Origin: Bacteroides sp.
Lineage (GTDB): Bacteria; Bacteroidota; Bacteroidia; Bacteroidales; Bacteroidaceae
DNA: 64,000 nt
Direction: 5' to 3'
Assembly (NCBI GenBank): GCA_017472925.1
Contig: JAFUNS010000025.1
Span: 24,416 to 88,415 of the forward strand
Below are positions 35,010-44,469 of this stretch, piece after piece. The position numbers and the translations under genes were made by a program. Below the pieces are notes generated by a model. The model was not told where the DNA came from, did no database searches, and worked only from the letters and a program-made list of their open reading frames with translations. Every line of letters begins with the position of its first letter. Positions within the stretch are counted from its first letter, which is position 1.

Positions 35010-36254
35010 ATGGATTTTAAGATTGAAAAAAAACCGTGGTACATCCGTTACCGTTATTACCTGATTGCAGGAGCTGCCTTCATGGTATTCTTAATCTATG
35101 TCATCTCCCTTTCCCTAGGTCCCAGAAAGTTGCGCATAGAGAGTGAAAACATCCAGATAGCCGAAGTAAAGAACGGCAAGTTTATGGAATACGTCGATGT
35201 AGAAGGACTGGTGCAACCCATCCTTACCATCAAAGTGAACACCCGCGAAGACGGAAGCGTGGAACGAATTGTCAACGAAGAGGGCGCCACCCTGAAAAAG
35301 GGAGATACCATTCTGATACTCTCGAACCCCGAACTGATGCGCGAAATAGAAGACCAGCGCGATGAATGGGAAAACCAACGCTACTCCTACAAAGAACGCG
35401 AAATCGAAATGGAGCAGAAGAGCCTGACCTTGAAACAACAAGCCCTTCAGGCACAATACGAAATGAGTCGTCTGCAAAAGAATTTCGGATTGGAAAAGGA
35501 AGAATACCAGATGGGTATCAAGAGCAAGGCACAACTCGAAGTGAGCGAAGACGAATACAACTACAACATCCAGAAGACAGCCTTGCAGATGGAAAGCCTC
35601 CGACATGATTCGGCCATGACCGTTGTACGCAAGGAACTCCTGCGCAATGAAATGGAGCGCGGGCAAAAGAAATACTTGCGAAGCATGGACAGACTGGACG
35701 GGCTGGTAGTGCGTGCACCCATCGACGGACAACTGAGTTATGTTAACGCTACCCCCGGACAACAAGTAGGCTCCAATACCAACATTGCCGAAATCAAGGT
35801 GCTCGATGAGTTCAAGATTCATGCCCAGTTGAGTGAATACTACATCGACCGTATCAGCACCGGCCTACCCGCTACGGTGAACTATCAGGGCAAGCGCTAT
35901 CCACTAAAGATTACCAAGGTGGTTCCCGAAGTGAAAGACCGCATGTTCGATGTAGACTTGGTGTTTACCGGCGAAATGCCCGAAAATGTGCGTGTGGGCA
36001 AGAGCTTCCGTGTACAGATAGAATTGGGACAACCCGAAGATGCTATCGTAGTACAACGAGGCAACTTCTACCAAGCCACCGGTGGACAATGGATTTACAA
36101 GGTAGTGGGCGACAAGGCCGTTCGCGTGCCACTTACCATCGGTCGTCAGAATCCGCAACAATACGAGATTGCCGAGGGCTTGAATCCTGGCGATAAAGTC
36201 ATCGTTACCGGATACGATACTTTTGGCGAAGCCGAAGAATTGATTTTGAAATAA
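35010..36254 (+). CDS. Periplasmic adaptor (HlyD/MacA-like membrane fusion protein)
   Basis: 414 residues. One membrane anchor (about 17-37, YYLIAGAAFMVFLIYVISLS) with a short cytoplasmic N-terminus, then a split lipoyl domain (VDVEGLVQPILTIKVNTRED before, and VRAPIDGQLSYVNATPGQQV after) flanking a long coiled-coil hairpin (about 110-230) that should dock on the TolC tip. Beta-barrel and membrane-proximal domains follow (YPLKITKVVPEVKDRMFDVD, QWIYKVVGDKAVRVPLTIGR). Such adaptors connect an ABC permease to TolC. It sits 12 bases after tolC and 12 bases before the first permease, so the three are one transcript. It is the only adaptor gene in the visible array. Confidence 0.93.
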   Translation: MDFKIEKKPWYIRYRYYLIAGAAFMVFLIYVISLSLGPRKLRIESENIQIAEVKNGKFMEYVDVEGLVQPILTIKVNTREDGSVERIVNEEGATLKKGDTILILSNPELMREIEDQRDEWENQRYSYKEREIEMEQKSLTLKQQALQAQYEMSRLQKNFGLEKEEYQMGIKSKAQLEVSEDEYNYNIQKTALQMESLRHDSAMTVVRKELLRNEMERGQKKYLRSMDRLDGLVVRAPIDGQLSYVNATPGQQVGSNTNIAEIKVLDEFKIHAQLSEYYIDRISTGLPATVNYQGKRYPLKITKVVPEVKDRMFDVDLVFTGEMPENVRVGKSFRVQIELGQPEDAIVVQRGNFYQATGGQWIYKVVGDKAVRVPLTIGRQNPQQYEIAEGLNPGDKVIVTGYDTFGEAEELILK

Positions 36255-36266
36255 AAGATATATCAC

Positions 36267-38651
36267 ATGAAAACATTGAAATATGCCGTACGCTTCTTAG
36301 TCAGAAGTCGTTCGTACTCACTTATCAATCTGTTTGGCCTGGCATTCAGTTTGGCTTGTTGCATCATCCTGCTGCGGTACATCCATCGCGAACTTACGGT
36401 GGATACCCATTGTGTGGATAGGGAACGGGTAGTAATTCCGTTACGTTATCTGAATAAAAACCTAAGTATGGCATCTACAGAATTCAGCGATACCACATTC
36501 ATTCCTAATGAAAAGATAATACGACGGAGCAAATTTAATTTCAGTCAAGACGAATATATCAATTATAATGAAAATAACTATCGGGTGAATGTCATAAATA
36601 CTGATACAGTATTTATGAAACTCTTTCACTATCCGTTGGTAGAAGGTAGCACTGACTTGTCTGTGCCAGGCCATGCCATTATTACCCGAGATATGGCACA
36701 ACGCCTATTCGGTAAGGAAAGTGCGATAGGAAAAGTCATCGAACACGACAAAGCAAGCATTACCATATATGGCGTCATTGACAAACCGTCGTGCAAAACC
36801 CTATTTAATTTCGACATATTGATTTCCAAACAATTCACCGAAAGAGCTGAAATGGAACTGATAGAAGTATTGCCAAGCGTTGATTTGGAAGCTGTCAACA
36901 AAATTAGCAATGTCTTACGGAGATTCAAACTTCAAAATGGGAATTATTCACCTCTTCTGCATAGTTTTGAATTTGTTCCTATCAAAGACATGTACTTCCG
37001 CTATGGCAATCATGTAAAGGATTACCAAGAGAGATTCTTCACCTTCGGCTGTTCAGACTATTTGAACATACTCTTTATTGTGGCCTTGCTGCTTCTGTTT
37101 GTAGGTATAATGAATTTCATCAACCTCTATATGGTGTATATGATGAAACGTCAAAAGGAATACGGCATCAAGAAAGTTTACGGCTTGCAAAAGTGGCCAT
37201 TGTTTATACAAATCTGGTCAGAAAATGTATTGTTAGCCTTCTGGGCACTGATGGTGGCATGGTTCATCATCGAGATTACCCAAATACCTGTAGCCCGTTT
37301 GTTGGGAACAGAGATGGCCTATAGCCCGTTCGACTTTTATCTGTCTATCGGCTTCCTATTGGTTTTACCGTTGGTAACTTCCATCTATCCATACATCCGT
37401 TATCAGTACATGTCACCCATCACCTCCATGCGTTCTATTGTAACTGACCGCCAGTCGGTAGCTACCCGCATGATGCTCCTTTCTGTGCAATACGTGGTAA
37501 CCTTTGTACTGATGGTATTCTCGCTCTATTTGAACAAGCATTTCCAGTTCCTCATCAATACCTCTCCAGGATTCCGTACCGAAAGAATACTCGAAGCCAG
37601 TTTGGTAGAAAGTACTGCAAACCTTAATGATTTTGAGGCATCATTAGGAAGAATAGATAAAGTAAATCAAAAGTTGCAGGAATGTCCGGATATTGAAACA
37701 TGGTCACAAAGTGGAAGCATCATTAAAGGAACAAGTTTCACAAAGACCTATTACGATGACAAGGACCAAGCATTCGAACTGAATTCTCCTATTCAATTTA
37801 CTTCTTCTTTCATGAAAATTTATGATTTGAAAATAGTAGAAGGAGAACTTCCCGACTCAACAGACTTTCGTACTCCTGTCATTGTAATAAATCGTGCAGC
37901 CATGAAACTAATGGGTTATAAACACATAGAAGAAGCATTCATCCGTCCAAATGAGCCTATATTTAGATTTTATACGTCCGAGGGAGTCACAGAATATGGG
38001 AAATCCCTGCAACCAGTAGCAGCCGTGATAGAAGACTATTACTCGGGACATATCACAGAAGGAGTGAAACCAATGATAGCTGTGTATCAAGTCGATAAAG
38101 TGAATAACATATCTACCGGCAAGCATTATCTCGTTGTTCGTGAAGGTAAGGAACAAGCCGTTATCGACTATTTGAAAAAAATTGTCCGCGAAGTGTATAA
38201 TACCGAAGAGTTGGAATATTCCTGGATTTCCGACCAAGTGAAGGCCATCTACGACGAAGACCGTCGTGTAGCCACCATCTATACCATTTTTGCCTTGATA
38301 GCCATCGGTGTATCGTGCTTGGGCTTGTTCGGCATCTCGCTTTTCGATATCCGCCAGCGCTATCGCGAAATAGGTATCCGCAAGGTGAACGGTGCCGGCA
38401 TGAAGGATTTGTACAAGCTGCTCTTCCGCAAATATGTCCTGATATTGGTGGCCTCGTTTGCCGTTGCCATCCCCTTGGCGTGGTATGCCATCCATATCTA
38501 TACGGCCGACTTTGTGGTGAAGGCTCCGGTGGGCATCGATGTATTCCTCATCGCCCTGCTGGTCATTGCCCTCATTTCACTCGGCACCTTGTATTGGCAG
38601 ATACGGAAAGCAGCAAACATCAATCCGTCCATTGTTATGAAACGAGAATAA
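36267..38651 (+). CDS. MacB/FtsX-type ABC permease 1 (subfamily A)
   Basis: 794 residues. Two tandem FtsX/MacB halves in one chain with about eight membrane helices: TM1 (about 17-38), a periplasmic domain (about 45-265), TM2-4 (about 268-378), TM5 (about 405-425), a second periplasmic domain (about 430-655) and TM6-8 (about 670-780). Each half has a cytoplasmic coupling motif: KEYGIKKVYGLQKWPLF in the first, REIGIRKVNGAGMKDLY in the second. There is no ATPase domain, so it must pair with a separate subunit. A mechanotransmission role, driving substrate from the periplasm into TolC as in MacB, is inferred. The C-terminus reads NPSIVMKRE. Ends of the gene are nearly identical to permease 2. 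Confidence 0.9.
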   Translation: MKTLKYAVRFLVRSRSYSLINLFGLAFSLACCIILLRYIHRELTVDTHCVDRERVVIPLRYLNKNLSMASTEFSDTTFIPNEKIIRRSKFNFSQDEYINYNENNYRVNVINTDTVFMKLFHYPLVEGSTDLSVPGHAIITRDMAQRLFGKESAIGKVIEHDKASITIYGVIDKPSCKTLFNFDILISKQFTERAEMELIEVLPSVDLEAVNKISNVLRRFKLQNGNYSPLLHSFEFVPIKDMYFRYGNHVKDYQERFFTFGCSDYLNILFIVALLLLFVGIMNFINLYMVYMMKRQKEYGIKKVYGLQKWPLFIQIWSENVLLAFWALMVAWFIIEITQIPVARLLGTEMAYSPFDFYLSIGFLLVLPLVTSIYPYIRYQYMSPITSMRSIVTDRQSVATRMMLLSVQYVVTFVLMVFSLYLNKHFQFLINTSPGFRTERILEASLVESTANLNDFEASLGRIDKVNQKLQECPDIETWSQSGSIIKGTSFTKTYYDDKDQAFELNSPIQFTSSFMKIYDLKIVEGELPDSTDFRTPVIVINRAAMKLMGYKHIEEAFIRPNEPIFRFYTSEGVTEYGKSLQPVAAVIEDYYSGHITEGVKPMIAVYQVDKVNNISTGKHYLVVREGKEQAVIDYLKKIVREVYNTEELEYSWISDQVKAIYDEDRRVATIYTIFALIAIGVSCLGLFGISLFDIRQRYREIGIRKVNGAGMKDLYKLLFRKYVLILVASFAVAIPLAWYAIHIYTADFVVKAPVGIDVFLIALLVIALISLGTLYWQIRKAANINPSIVMKRE

Positions 38652-38654
38652 TAT

Positions 38655-38752
38655 TTCACCACAGATTATACAGATGAACACAGATTTTTTTATTCTTTTC
38701 ATCAAAATAATATATATCCTAATTTGTGGAAATCTGTGTAATCTGTGATGAA
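38655..38752. repeat. Diverged hairpin repeat between permeases 1 and 2
   Basis: TTCACCACAGATTATACAGA at 38655 and ATCTGTGTAATCTGTGATGAA ending at 38752 form inverted arms around an AT-rich loop of about 55 bases. It has the same build as the GGCACGGATT family, with CAGAT instead of CGGAT units. Its place inside the array means it may attenuate or process the transcript. Confidence 0.65.
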
Positions 38753-38769
38753 TTAAAACCCCAAAGAAT

Positions 38770-41145
38770 ATGAAAACATTGAAATACGCCGTACGCTTCT
38801 TAGTCAGAAGTCGTTCGTACTCACTTATCAATCTGTTTGGCCTTGCATTCAGCCTGGCTTGTTGCATCATCCTGCTGCGCTACATCCATCGCGAACTTAC
38901 GGTGGACACCCATTGTGTGGACCGTGAACGGGTAGTGGTGCCTATCCGGGACATTCAGGTAACAACGAGCCTATCGAATACATCGTATTGCGACTCGACC
39001 TATATTCCGGACGACCAAATCGTAAACCGTACCGGACTCAACTTCTACTCCTACGAGCGCGTGACATACAACGAGCAAGACTACTACCTCGATTTCATAG
39101 CCGCCGATTCCAACTTCCTGCAAATGTTCCATTTTCCATTGGTAGCAGGAATCGCCAAGCTTTCCGCTCCCGATCATGCCCTCATAACACAGGAATGTGC
39201 TACCCGCCTCTTTGGTCAGCAGAATCCGATAGGAAAAGTTTTGACTTACAATAAACAAGCATACACCATTCGTGGAGTCATCACCCCACCGGTCTGCAAG
39301 ACCACCTTCCATTTCGATATGCTCGTCTATAACATGAATAAAGGTCATAGCATCGGGGCAGAACTGCTCCAAGTGCTACCGAGCGTGGATTTGGAAGCCG
39401 TGAACAAAGTTAGCGGTATATTCAGACAAATCGTGACACCGGACGGACATGTGTCTTCCTTGAAGCATAGCATAAAGTTCATCACCTTGGAAGACCTCTA
39501 CTTCAGCAAGCTGAAAAACGTACATTCAAGAGAACAGAACTGCCTAGTTTTCGGAAGTTCAGATTACCTGAACATCCTGTTTATCGTAGCCATACTCATG
39601 CTCTTCGTAGGTATTCTGAACTTCGTGAACCTATATATGGTCTATATGATGAAGCGAAACAAGGAATACGGCATCAAGAAAGTGTTTGGCCTGCAGAAGT
39701 TACCATTGTTCGTGCAAATATGGACGGAAAACGTGATACTGGCTTTCTGGGCACTGATGTTTGCCTGGCTGATTATAGAAATCACGCAAGTACCCGTAGC
39801 ACAACTCATGGATACGGAGATGCACTATACTTGGTTCGACCTCCAGTTATCCCTCTGCTTCTTGTTCGGCCTGCCTGTAATCACTTCCATCTATCCGTAC
39901 ATCCGCTACCAGTACATGTCACCCATCACTTCGATGCGTGCCATCACTACCGGTCGCCAGTCGGTCATGACACGCATGGTGTTCCTGTCCATCCAATACA
40001 TGGTAACCTTCGTGCTGATGGTCTTCTCGCTCTACCTAAACAACCATTTCCGTTTCTTGATTGACACCCCTCCGGGATTCCGTACCGAGAACGTGCTCGA
40101 AGCCACCGTCATTCAAGACCTGTATGACAACTATGAAGACTATGCAGCAAGCAAGAAGGCCATCTATCAGAAGTTGGACGAATGCCCGGACATCCTTGCC
40201 TGGACCAATTCCGACAATATCCTGCTGAGCAAACAGATCACCGATAAATTTTACAACGACAAGGACGAAGAGGCAGAACTACTGCAATTCAGCGCCGACG
40301 AGTCTTTCTTCAAAGTATTCGACCTGAAATTGATAGAAGGAGAAATTCCGGAAAATATAAGTCTCGAAGAGCTCAAAGTCATTCTGAACCAAGCAGCCAT
40401 GAAGGCATTGGGTTACCGACATTTGGAAGAAGCGTATATTCGAAGCTCAGTCAGTCTAGGCATGTCCATAGATGAAAACGGAAAAATCACCAAGTACGGA
40501 ACTACTCTATTCCCGGCCAGTGGCATTGTAGAAGATTACTACTTTGGTCACATTACAGAGGGTGTAAAGCCCATGGCAATCCAAATCGGCCAAGGAGGCA
40601 GTGGCACCAGTATAAAAGTTCTGATTCACATAGCCCAAGGCAAGGAAAAGGCCGTCATCAGCTACTTGAAGAATGCTATTCTGGAAGTGTATGGCAACGA
40701 TACATTGGAATATAGTTGGATTTCCGACCAGGTAAAGGCCATCTACGACGAAGACCGTCGGGTAGCTACTATCTATACCATTTTTGCCCTGATAGGCATT
40801 GGTATTGCTTGTCTGGGCCTGTTCGGCATCTCGCTCTTCGACATTCGTCGCCGCTATCGCGAAATAGCCATCCGCAAGGTGAACGGTGCCGGCATGAAGG
40901 ACTTGTACAAGCTGCTCTTCCACAAGTATGTCCTGATATTGGTGGCTTCGTTTGCCGTTGCCATCCCCTTGGCCTGGTATGCCATCCATATCTATACGGC
41001 CGACTTTGTGGTGAAGGCTCCGGTGGGCATCGATGTATTCCTCATCGCCCTGTTGGTCATTGCCCTCATTTCACTCGGCACCTTGTATTGGCAGATACGG
41101 AAAGCAGCAAACATCAATCCGTCCATTGTTATGAAACGAGAATAA
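38770..41145 (+). CDS. MacB/FtsX-type ABC permease 2 (subfamily A)
   Basis: 791 residues with the same eight-helix, two-half layout. The first 50 codons and the last 140 codons are almost the same at DNA level as permease 1 (both start MKTLKYAVRFLVRSRSYSL and end NPSIVMKRE), whereas the first extracytoplasmic domain (about 50-260) and the second (about 430-650) are clearly different. This points to a tandem duplication whose ends have been kept alike by recent origin or gene conversion. The second coupling loop reads RREIAIRKVNGAG-like (RRYREIAIRKVNGAGMKDLY). The ATPase gene follows 38 bases later. Confidence 0.9.
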   Translation: MKTLKYAVRFLVRSRSYSLINLFGLAFSLACCIILLRYIHRELTVDTHCVDRERVVVPIRDIQVTTSLSNTSYCDSTYIPDDQIVNRTGLNFYSYERVTYNEQDYYLDFIAADSNFLQMFHFPLVAGIAKLSAPDHALITQECATRLFGQQNPIGKVLTYNKQAYTIRGVITPPVCKTTFHFDMLVYNMNKGHSIGAELLQVLPSVDLEAVNKVSGIFRQIVTPDGHVSSLKHSIKFITLEDLYFSKLKNVHSREQNCLVFGSSDYLNILFIVAILMLFVGILNFVNLYMVYMMKRNKEYGIKKVFGLQKLPLFVQIWTENVILAFWALMFAWLIIEITQVPVAQLMDTEMHYTWFDLQLSLCFLFGLPVITSIYPYIRYQYMSPITSMRAITTGRQSVMTRMVFLSIQYMVTFVLMVFSLYLNNHFRFLIDTPPGFRTENVLEATVIQDLYDNYEDYAASKKAIYQKLDECPDILAWTNSDNILLSKQITDKFYNDKDEEAELLQFSADESFFKVFDLKLIEGEIPENISLEELKVILNQAAMKALGYRHLEEAYIRSSVSLGMSIDENGKITKYGTTLFPASGIVEDYYFGHITEGVKPMAIQIGQGGSGTSIKVLIHIAQGKEKAVISYLKNAILEVYGNDTLEYSWISDQVKAIYDEDRRVATIYTIFALIGIGIACLGLFGISLFDIRRRYREIAIRKVNGAGMKDLYKLLFHKYVLILVASFAVAIPLAWYAIHIYTADFVVKAPVGIDVFLIALLVIALISLGTLYWQIRKAANINPSIVMKRE

Positions 41146-41183
41146 TAATTATTAATATTACTAACATTTAAAAATTAACTATT

Positions 41184-41858
41184 ATGATTAAGACAGAAAA
41201 TTTACAGAAAATCTTCAAGACAGAAGAAGTGGAAACATGGGCATTGCACAATGTAAGCCTCGACATTAAGGAAGGCGAATTTGTAGCCATTATGGGACCT
41301 TCGGGTTGTGGTAAGTCTACTTTGTTGAACATCCTCGGTTTGCTCGACAATCCTACCAACGGTACTTACCAACTGAACGGTGTAGAAGTATCGAAGATGA
41401 CCGAATCACAACGCACCGACTTACGTAAGGGTGTCATTGGTTTCGTATTCCAGAGCTTCAACCTCATCGACGAACTGAATGTATACGAAAACATCGAACT
41501 TCCTTTGCTTTACATGGGTGTACCCTCGGCAGAACGCAAGCGCCGTGTAGAAGAAGTGATGGACCGCATGGCCATTGCCCACCGTTCGGGTCACTTCCCA
41601 CAACAACTCTCGGGTGGTCAGCAACAACGTGTAGCCATTGCCCGTGCCGTAGTAGCCAGTCCCAAGATTATCCTTGCCGACGAACCTACCGGTAACCTCG
41701 ACTCTAAGAACGGTCGTGAAGTGATGGATCTCCTCACTCAATTGAACAAGGAAGGAACTACTGTAGTAATGGTAACCCACTCTCAACACGATGCCGGCTA
41801 TGCCAGCCGTACCATCAACTTGTTCGATGGTAGCGTGGTTAGTGAAGTGCAAATGTAA
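41184..41858 (+). CDS. ABC transporter ATPase (MacB/LolD type), only ATPase of the array
   Basis: 224 residues, a stand-alone nucleotide-binding subunit. Walker [10 protein letters not shown] is at 38-46, Q loop in [20 protein letters not shown], signature [14 protein letters not shown] near 140, Walker [14 protein letters not shown], switch His in [12 protein letters not shown]. It belongs to the LolD/MacB/FtsE group that pairs with FtsX-type permeases. It lies after permease 2 and ahead of nine further permease genes, and no second ATPase gene is visible. It presumably energises several or all of them, a point that needs testing because an ATPase elsewhere in the genome or beyond the window could also serve. 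An A/T-rich leader of 38 bases precedes it. Confidence 0.95.
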   Translation: MIKTENLQKIFKTEEVETWALHNVSLDIKEGEFVAIMGPSGCGKSTLLNILGLLDNPTNGTYQLNGVEVSKMTESQRTDLRKGVIGFVFQSFNLIDELNVYENIELPLLYMGVPSAERKRRVEEVMDRMAIAHRSGHFPQQLSGGQQQRVAIARAVVASPKIILADEPTGNLDSKNGREVMDLLTQLNKEGTTVVMVTHSQHDAGYASRTINLFDGSVVSEVQM

Positions 41859-41880
41859 TTGTAGCATTCTGAATCCTCAT

Positions 41881-42002
41881 CTGTCATCCTGAGCGTTAGC
41901 GAAGAATCTGGAGACATAAAGTGGATGTAAACAGATTTTTCGGACGAAGTCCTCAACAACTCGTCTTCACTCCGTTCAGGATGACACAAATGGAGGATGA
42001 CA
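41881..42002. repeat. TCATCCTGAGC dispersed repeat, copy 2
   Basis: CTGTCATCCTGAGCGTTAGC at 41881 and TTCAGGATGACA near 41975-41986 form imperfect inverted arms, followed by GGATGACA at 41994-42002. Related to the copy at 6135-6259. It fills the gap between the ATPase gene and permease 3, a possible breakpoint for duplication or insertion. Confidence 0.7.
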
Positions 42003-42041
42003 CGATGAAGAATAAAGAAAGAAAAGGAAAAAGACGATATT

Positions 42042-44456
42042 ATGATTAAACATTACATCATCACCGCCTGGCGCTGTATTTGGAAATACAAGACACAAAA
42101 CCTCATTTCAGTATTGGGGCTGTCTGTAGCATTGCTTTGCTTCAGCATCTGCCTGTATTGCACACGTTACATCTATAGCATAGACGAAAACTTTGAGAAA
42201 CGTGAACGGATTGCCGAATTCGGGTTGTCCGAAAAGGAAGGAGGACGTGTAGCAGGAGTCCCCACCAATCTGCTTCAACAGGTAAAGCCACACATGGAAA
42301 GCGATGTAGAAGCCTTTGTCGCAGTGAGTTATGCCCGCGAGCGCGACTATAACGTAGAGGTAGGCGTCAAACAGCTTCCCTATACCTTATTAGTGATGGA
42401 AGTGGACACCACCTACCACACCGTGTTTACCCCCGAAGTGGTGAGCGGTTCTTGGCAAGTGGCATCCAATACTCCCAATGCCATTGTTTTGAGCGAAAGC
42501 AAAGCAAAGAAGATTTTCGGCGATGTACATCAAGCCATCGGCAAACAGATGACCTTGACGCAAAGGCTCTTCTCTTCGCCCGAAAGCACACCCCGTAACG
42601 GAGGCATCAGCTACACCATACAGGCGGTTATCAAGAACCTGCCTGCCAACAACAGCATGCAATTTATGAGTGACGTGGACGCATGGGCCATGAACGATAG
42701 CGAAGGAATGCTGCGGGAAGGCATGAACCGACCGGGTTTGACGGGCACTTTGGCATACGCTCTGCTGAAAGAGGGTACAGACATACAAGCATTTATAGAG
42801 AAGCTGAAAGAAAAGAAGCTTACCATGAACATGTGGAATGAAGACCTTGAAATTATGGCAGAGCCTATGGGAAAAACCTTTAACGAAAGTGCAGGGATGA
42901 AACTCATGGCAAGCATAACAACCATAGCCGGTTTTCTGATTCTGTTGGTAGGTATGCTGAACTTTTTCCACTTCCTCACAGGAAGCTACATGACCCGCAT
43001 CCGCGAGTATAGCTTGCGGAGTGTGAACGGTGCCAAAGGCTTCCATTTGTGGAGTATGCTCAGTGTACAATCGGCTTTGCTCATTGTAGCATGTGGGTTG
43101 TTTACAGGCTTGTTTATGGAACTGGCTGCCCCTTACTTGCAACTCGATTTCTTCCGCATCGTACTGAAGGTAGATTACCTTACCCTCTTGCAACAAACTT
43201 CCGGCTATCTCATAGGGCTGTTGGTGCTTTGTATGCTTACCGCCTCCCTCATTGTATGGAAAGTGCGCAAGCTCACCATCCTGAAAGGACTCTTTGGTGG
43301 GGGTGGGGTATATGGCAAGCATCGTTTGCGCAACGTCTTGTTGGGCATTCAGCTCTTTGTGTGCTGGATATTCGTATCGCTTGCGGTAACACTTTACTTC
43401 CAAGCCGAAAAGAGTGCCAAGGAAATACTCAGCTCACTTTCCATTGAAGAGAAAGAAGAAATATTCAGCATTTCGATGGACTTCAGTTTCATCACTACAC
43501 AAGAAAAGCGCACGTTGGTTGAAGAGATGCGCACCCTTCCGGGTGTGAAGGACATCCTGATTTCGGACATCCGTTATACACATGGTGCATCGGGCAATGT
43601 GCTTTATACCGAAAAAGGAAATTCAGAATCGCACATGAATATACCGCTTCATACCGTCACTCCCAACTTCTTGGAATTTATGCAGATTCCTATCCGTAGT
43701 GGAAGAGGCCTTGAAGGCCCGGGCGATATGGTGGTTGATGCCGCTTTGGAGAAACATTACCAAATGGAAATGATGGGCAAGACTTTCTCCTTGGATTGGA
43801 ACATCAACAACATGCACACCGTGGTGGGCATTACCGAACCTTTCATCATCAGTACACAGAGAGGTGGAATGGGGGTAGACGGTTTTGCCTTCCTGGTAGA
43901 CAATTTTGATACCTACTTCGCTCATTGCTATGTGAAGTGTCATCCGGGCGAAAAAGCCAAGGCCAAGGCATCATTGGAAACCTTCTTCCAGAAACGCTTG
44001 CCCGAAAGCATCGAGATTAAATACAATACCCTGATGGACGACATCAAGGAAGTACAAGCCTTCGAGTTCAAGTTCCGGGGCATTGCAGGCTTTATGGCCG
44101 TAGTGGCTTTGGCCATCTCGCTATTAGGCATCTATGCCGCCATTACCCTCGATACGGAATACCGCCGCAAGGAAATGGCCATCCGCAAAGTGAACGGTGC
44201 CGGTTTGAAGAACATTGTATTCATCTTTGCCCGTCTGTACCTCTGGCTGTTGGTGATAACCGCGCTACTGGCCTTCCCGATTATAGCGTTGATCATGAAT
44301 TTCATGAAAACCATTTATGCCATCTTCATCGATACCGGCATCCTGTTCTATGGCGGCATCTTCTTGGGCATGGCAGCTATTGTGGCACTGACGGTTGGCT
44401 TCCGCATTTACTTGATAACGAAAGTGAATCCGGCAGAGATTATTAGGAAAGAATAA
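42042..44456 (+). CDS. MacB/FtsX-type ABC permease 3 (subfamily B)
   Basis: 804 residues. The N-terminus MIKHYIITAWRCIWKYKTQN defines subfamily B together with permease 4. TM1 covers about 20-42. The first coupling loop is REYSLRSVNGAKGFHLW, less basic than in subfamily A. The two halves are joined by a Gly-rich cytoplasmic linker, GLFGGGGVYGKHRLRNVLLG (about 412-432). The second coupling loop is YRRKEMAIRKVNGAGLKNIV and the C-terminus NPAEIIRKE. A separate gap of 183 bases, holding a dispersed repeat, divides it from the ATPase gene. Permease 4 follows 13 bases later. Confidence 0.9.
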   Translation: MIKHYIITAWRCIWKYKTQNLISVLGLSVALLCFSICLYCTRYIYSIDENFEKRERIAEFGLSEKEGGRVAGVPTNLLQQVKPHMESDVEAFVAVSYARERDYNVEVGVKQLPYTLLVMEVDTTYHTVFTPEVVSGSWQVASNTPNAIVLSESKAKKIFGDVHQAIGKQMTLTQRLFSSPESTPRNGGISYTIQAVIKNLPANNSMQFMSDVDAWAMNDSEGMLREGMNRPGLTGTLAYALLKEGTDIQAFIEKLKEKKLTMNMWNEDLEIMAEPMGKTFNESAGMKLMASITTIAGFLILLVGMLNFFHFLTGSYMTRIREYSLRSVNGAKGFHLWSMLSVQSALLIVACGLFTGLFMELAAPYLQLDFFRIVLKVDYLTLLQQTSGYLIGLLVLCMLTASLIVWKVRKLTILKGLFGGGGVYGKHRLRNVLLGIQLFVCWIFVSLAVTLYFQAEKSAKEILSSLSIEEKEEIFSISMDFSFITTQEKRTLVEEMRTLPGVKDILISDIRYTHGASGNVLYTEKGNSESHMNIPLHTVTPNFLEFMQIPIRSGRGLEGPGDMVVDAALEKHYQMEMMGKTFSLDWNINNMHTVVGITEPFIISTQRGGMGVDGFAFLVDNFDTYFAHCYVKCHPGEKAKAKASLETFFQKRLPESIEIKYNTLMDDIKEVQAFEFKFRGIAGFMAVVALAISLLGIYAAITLDTEYRRKEMAIRKVNGAGLKNIVFIFARLYLWLLVITALLAFPIIALIMNFMKTIYAIFIDTGILFYGGIFLGMAAIVALTVGFRIYLITKVNPAEIIRKE

Positions 44457-44469
44457 AAACAACTATAAT

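Noticed and set aside
42390-43403. 337-codon minus-strand ORF opposite permease 3
   Set aside because: Composition is His/Gln-rich and typical of the antisense of membrane-protein codons; no family, no promoter.
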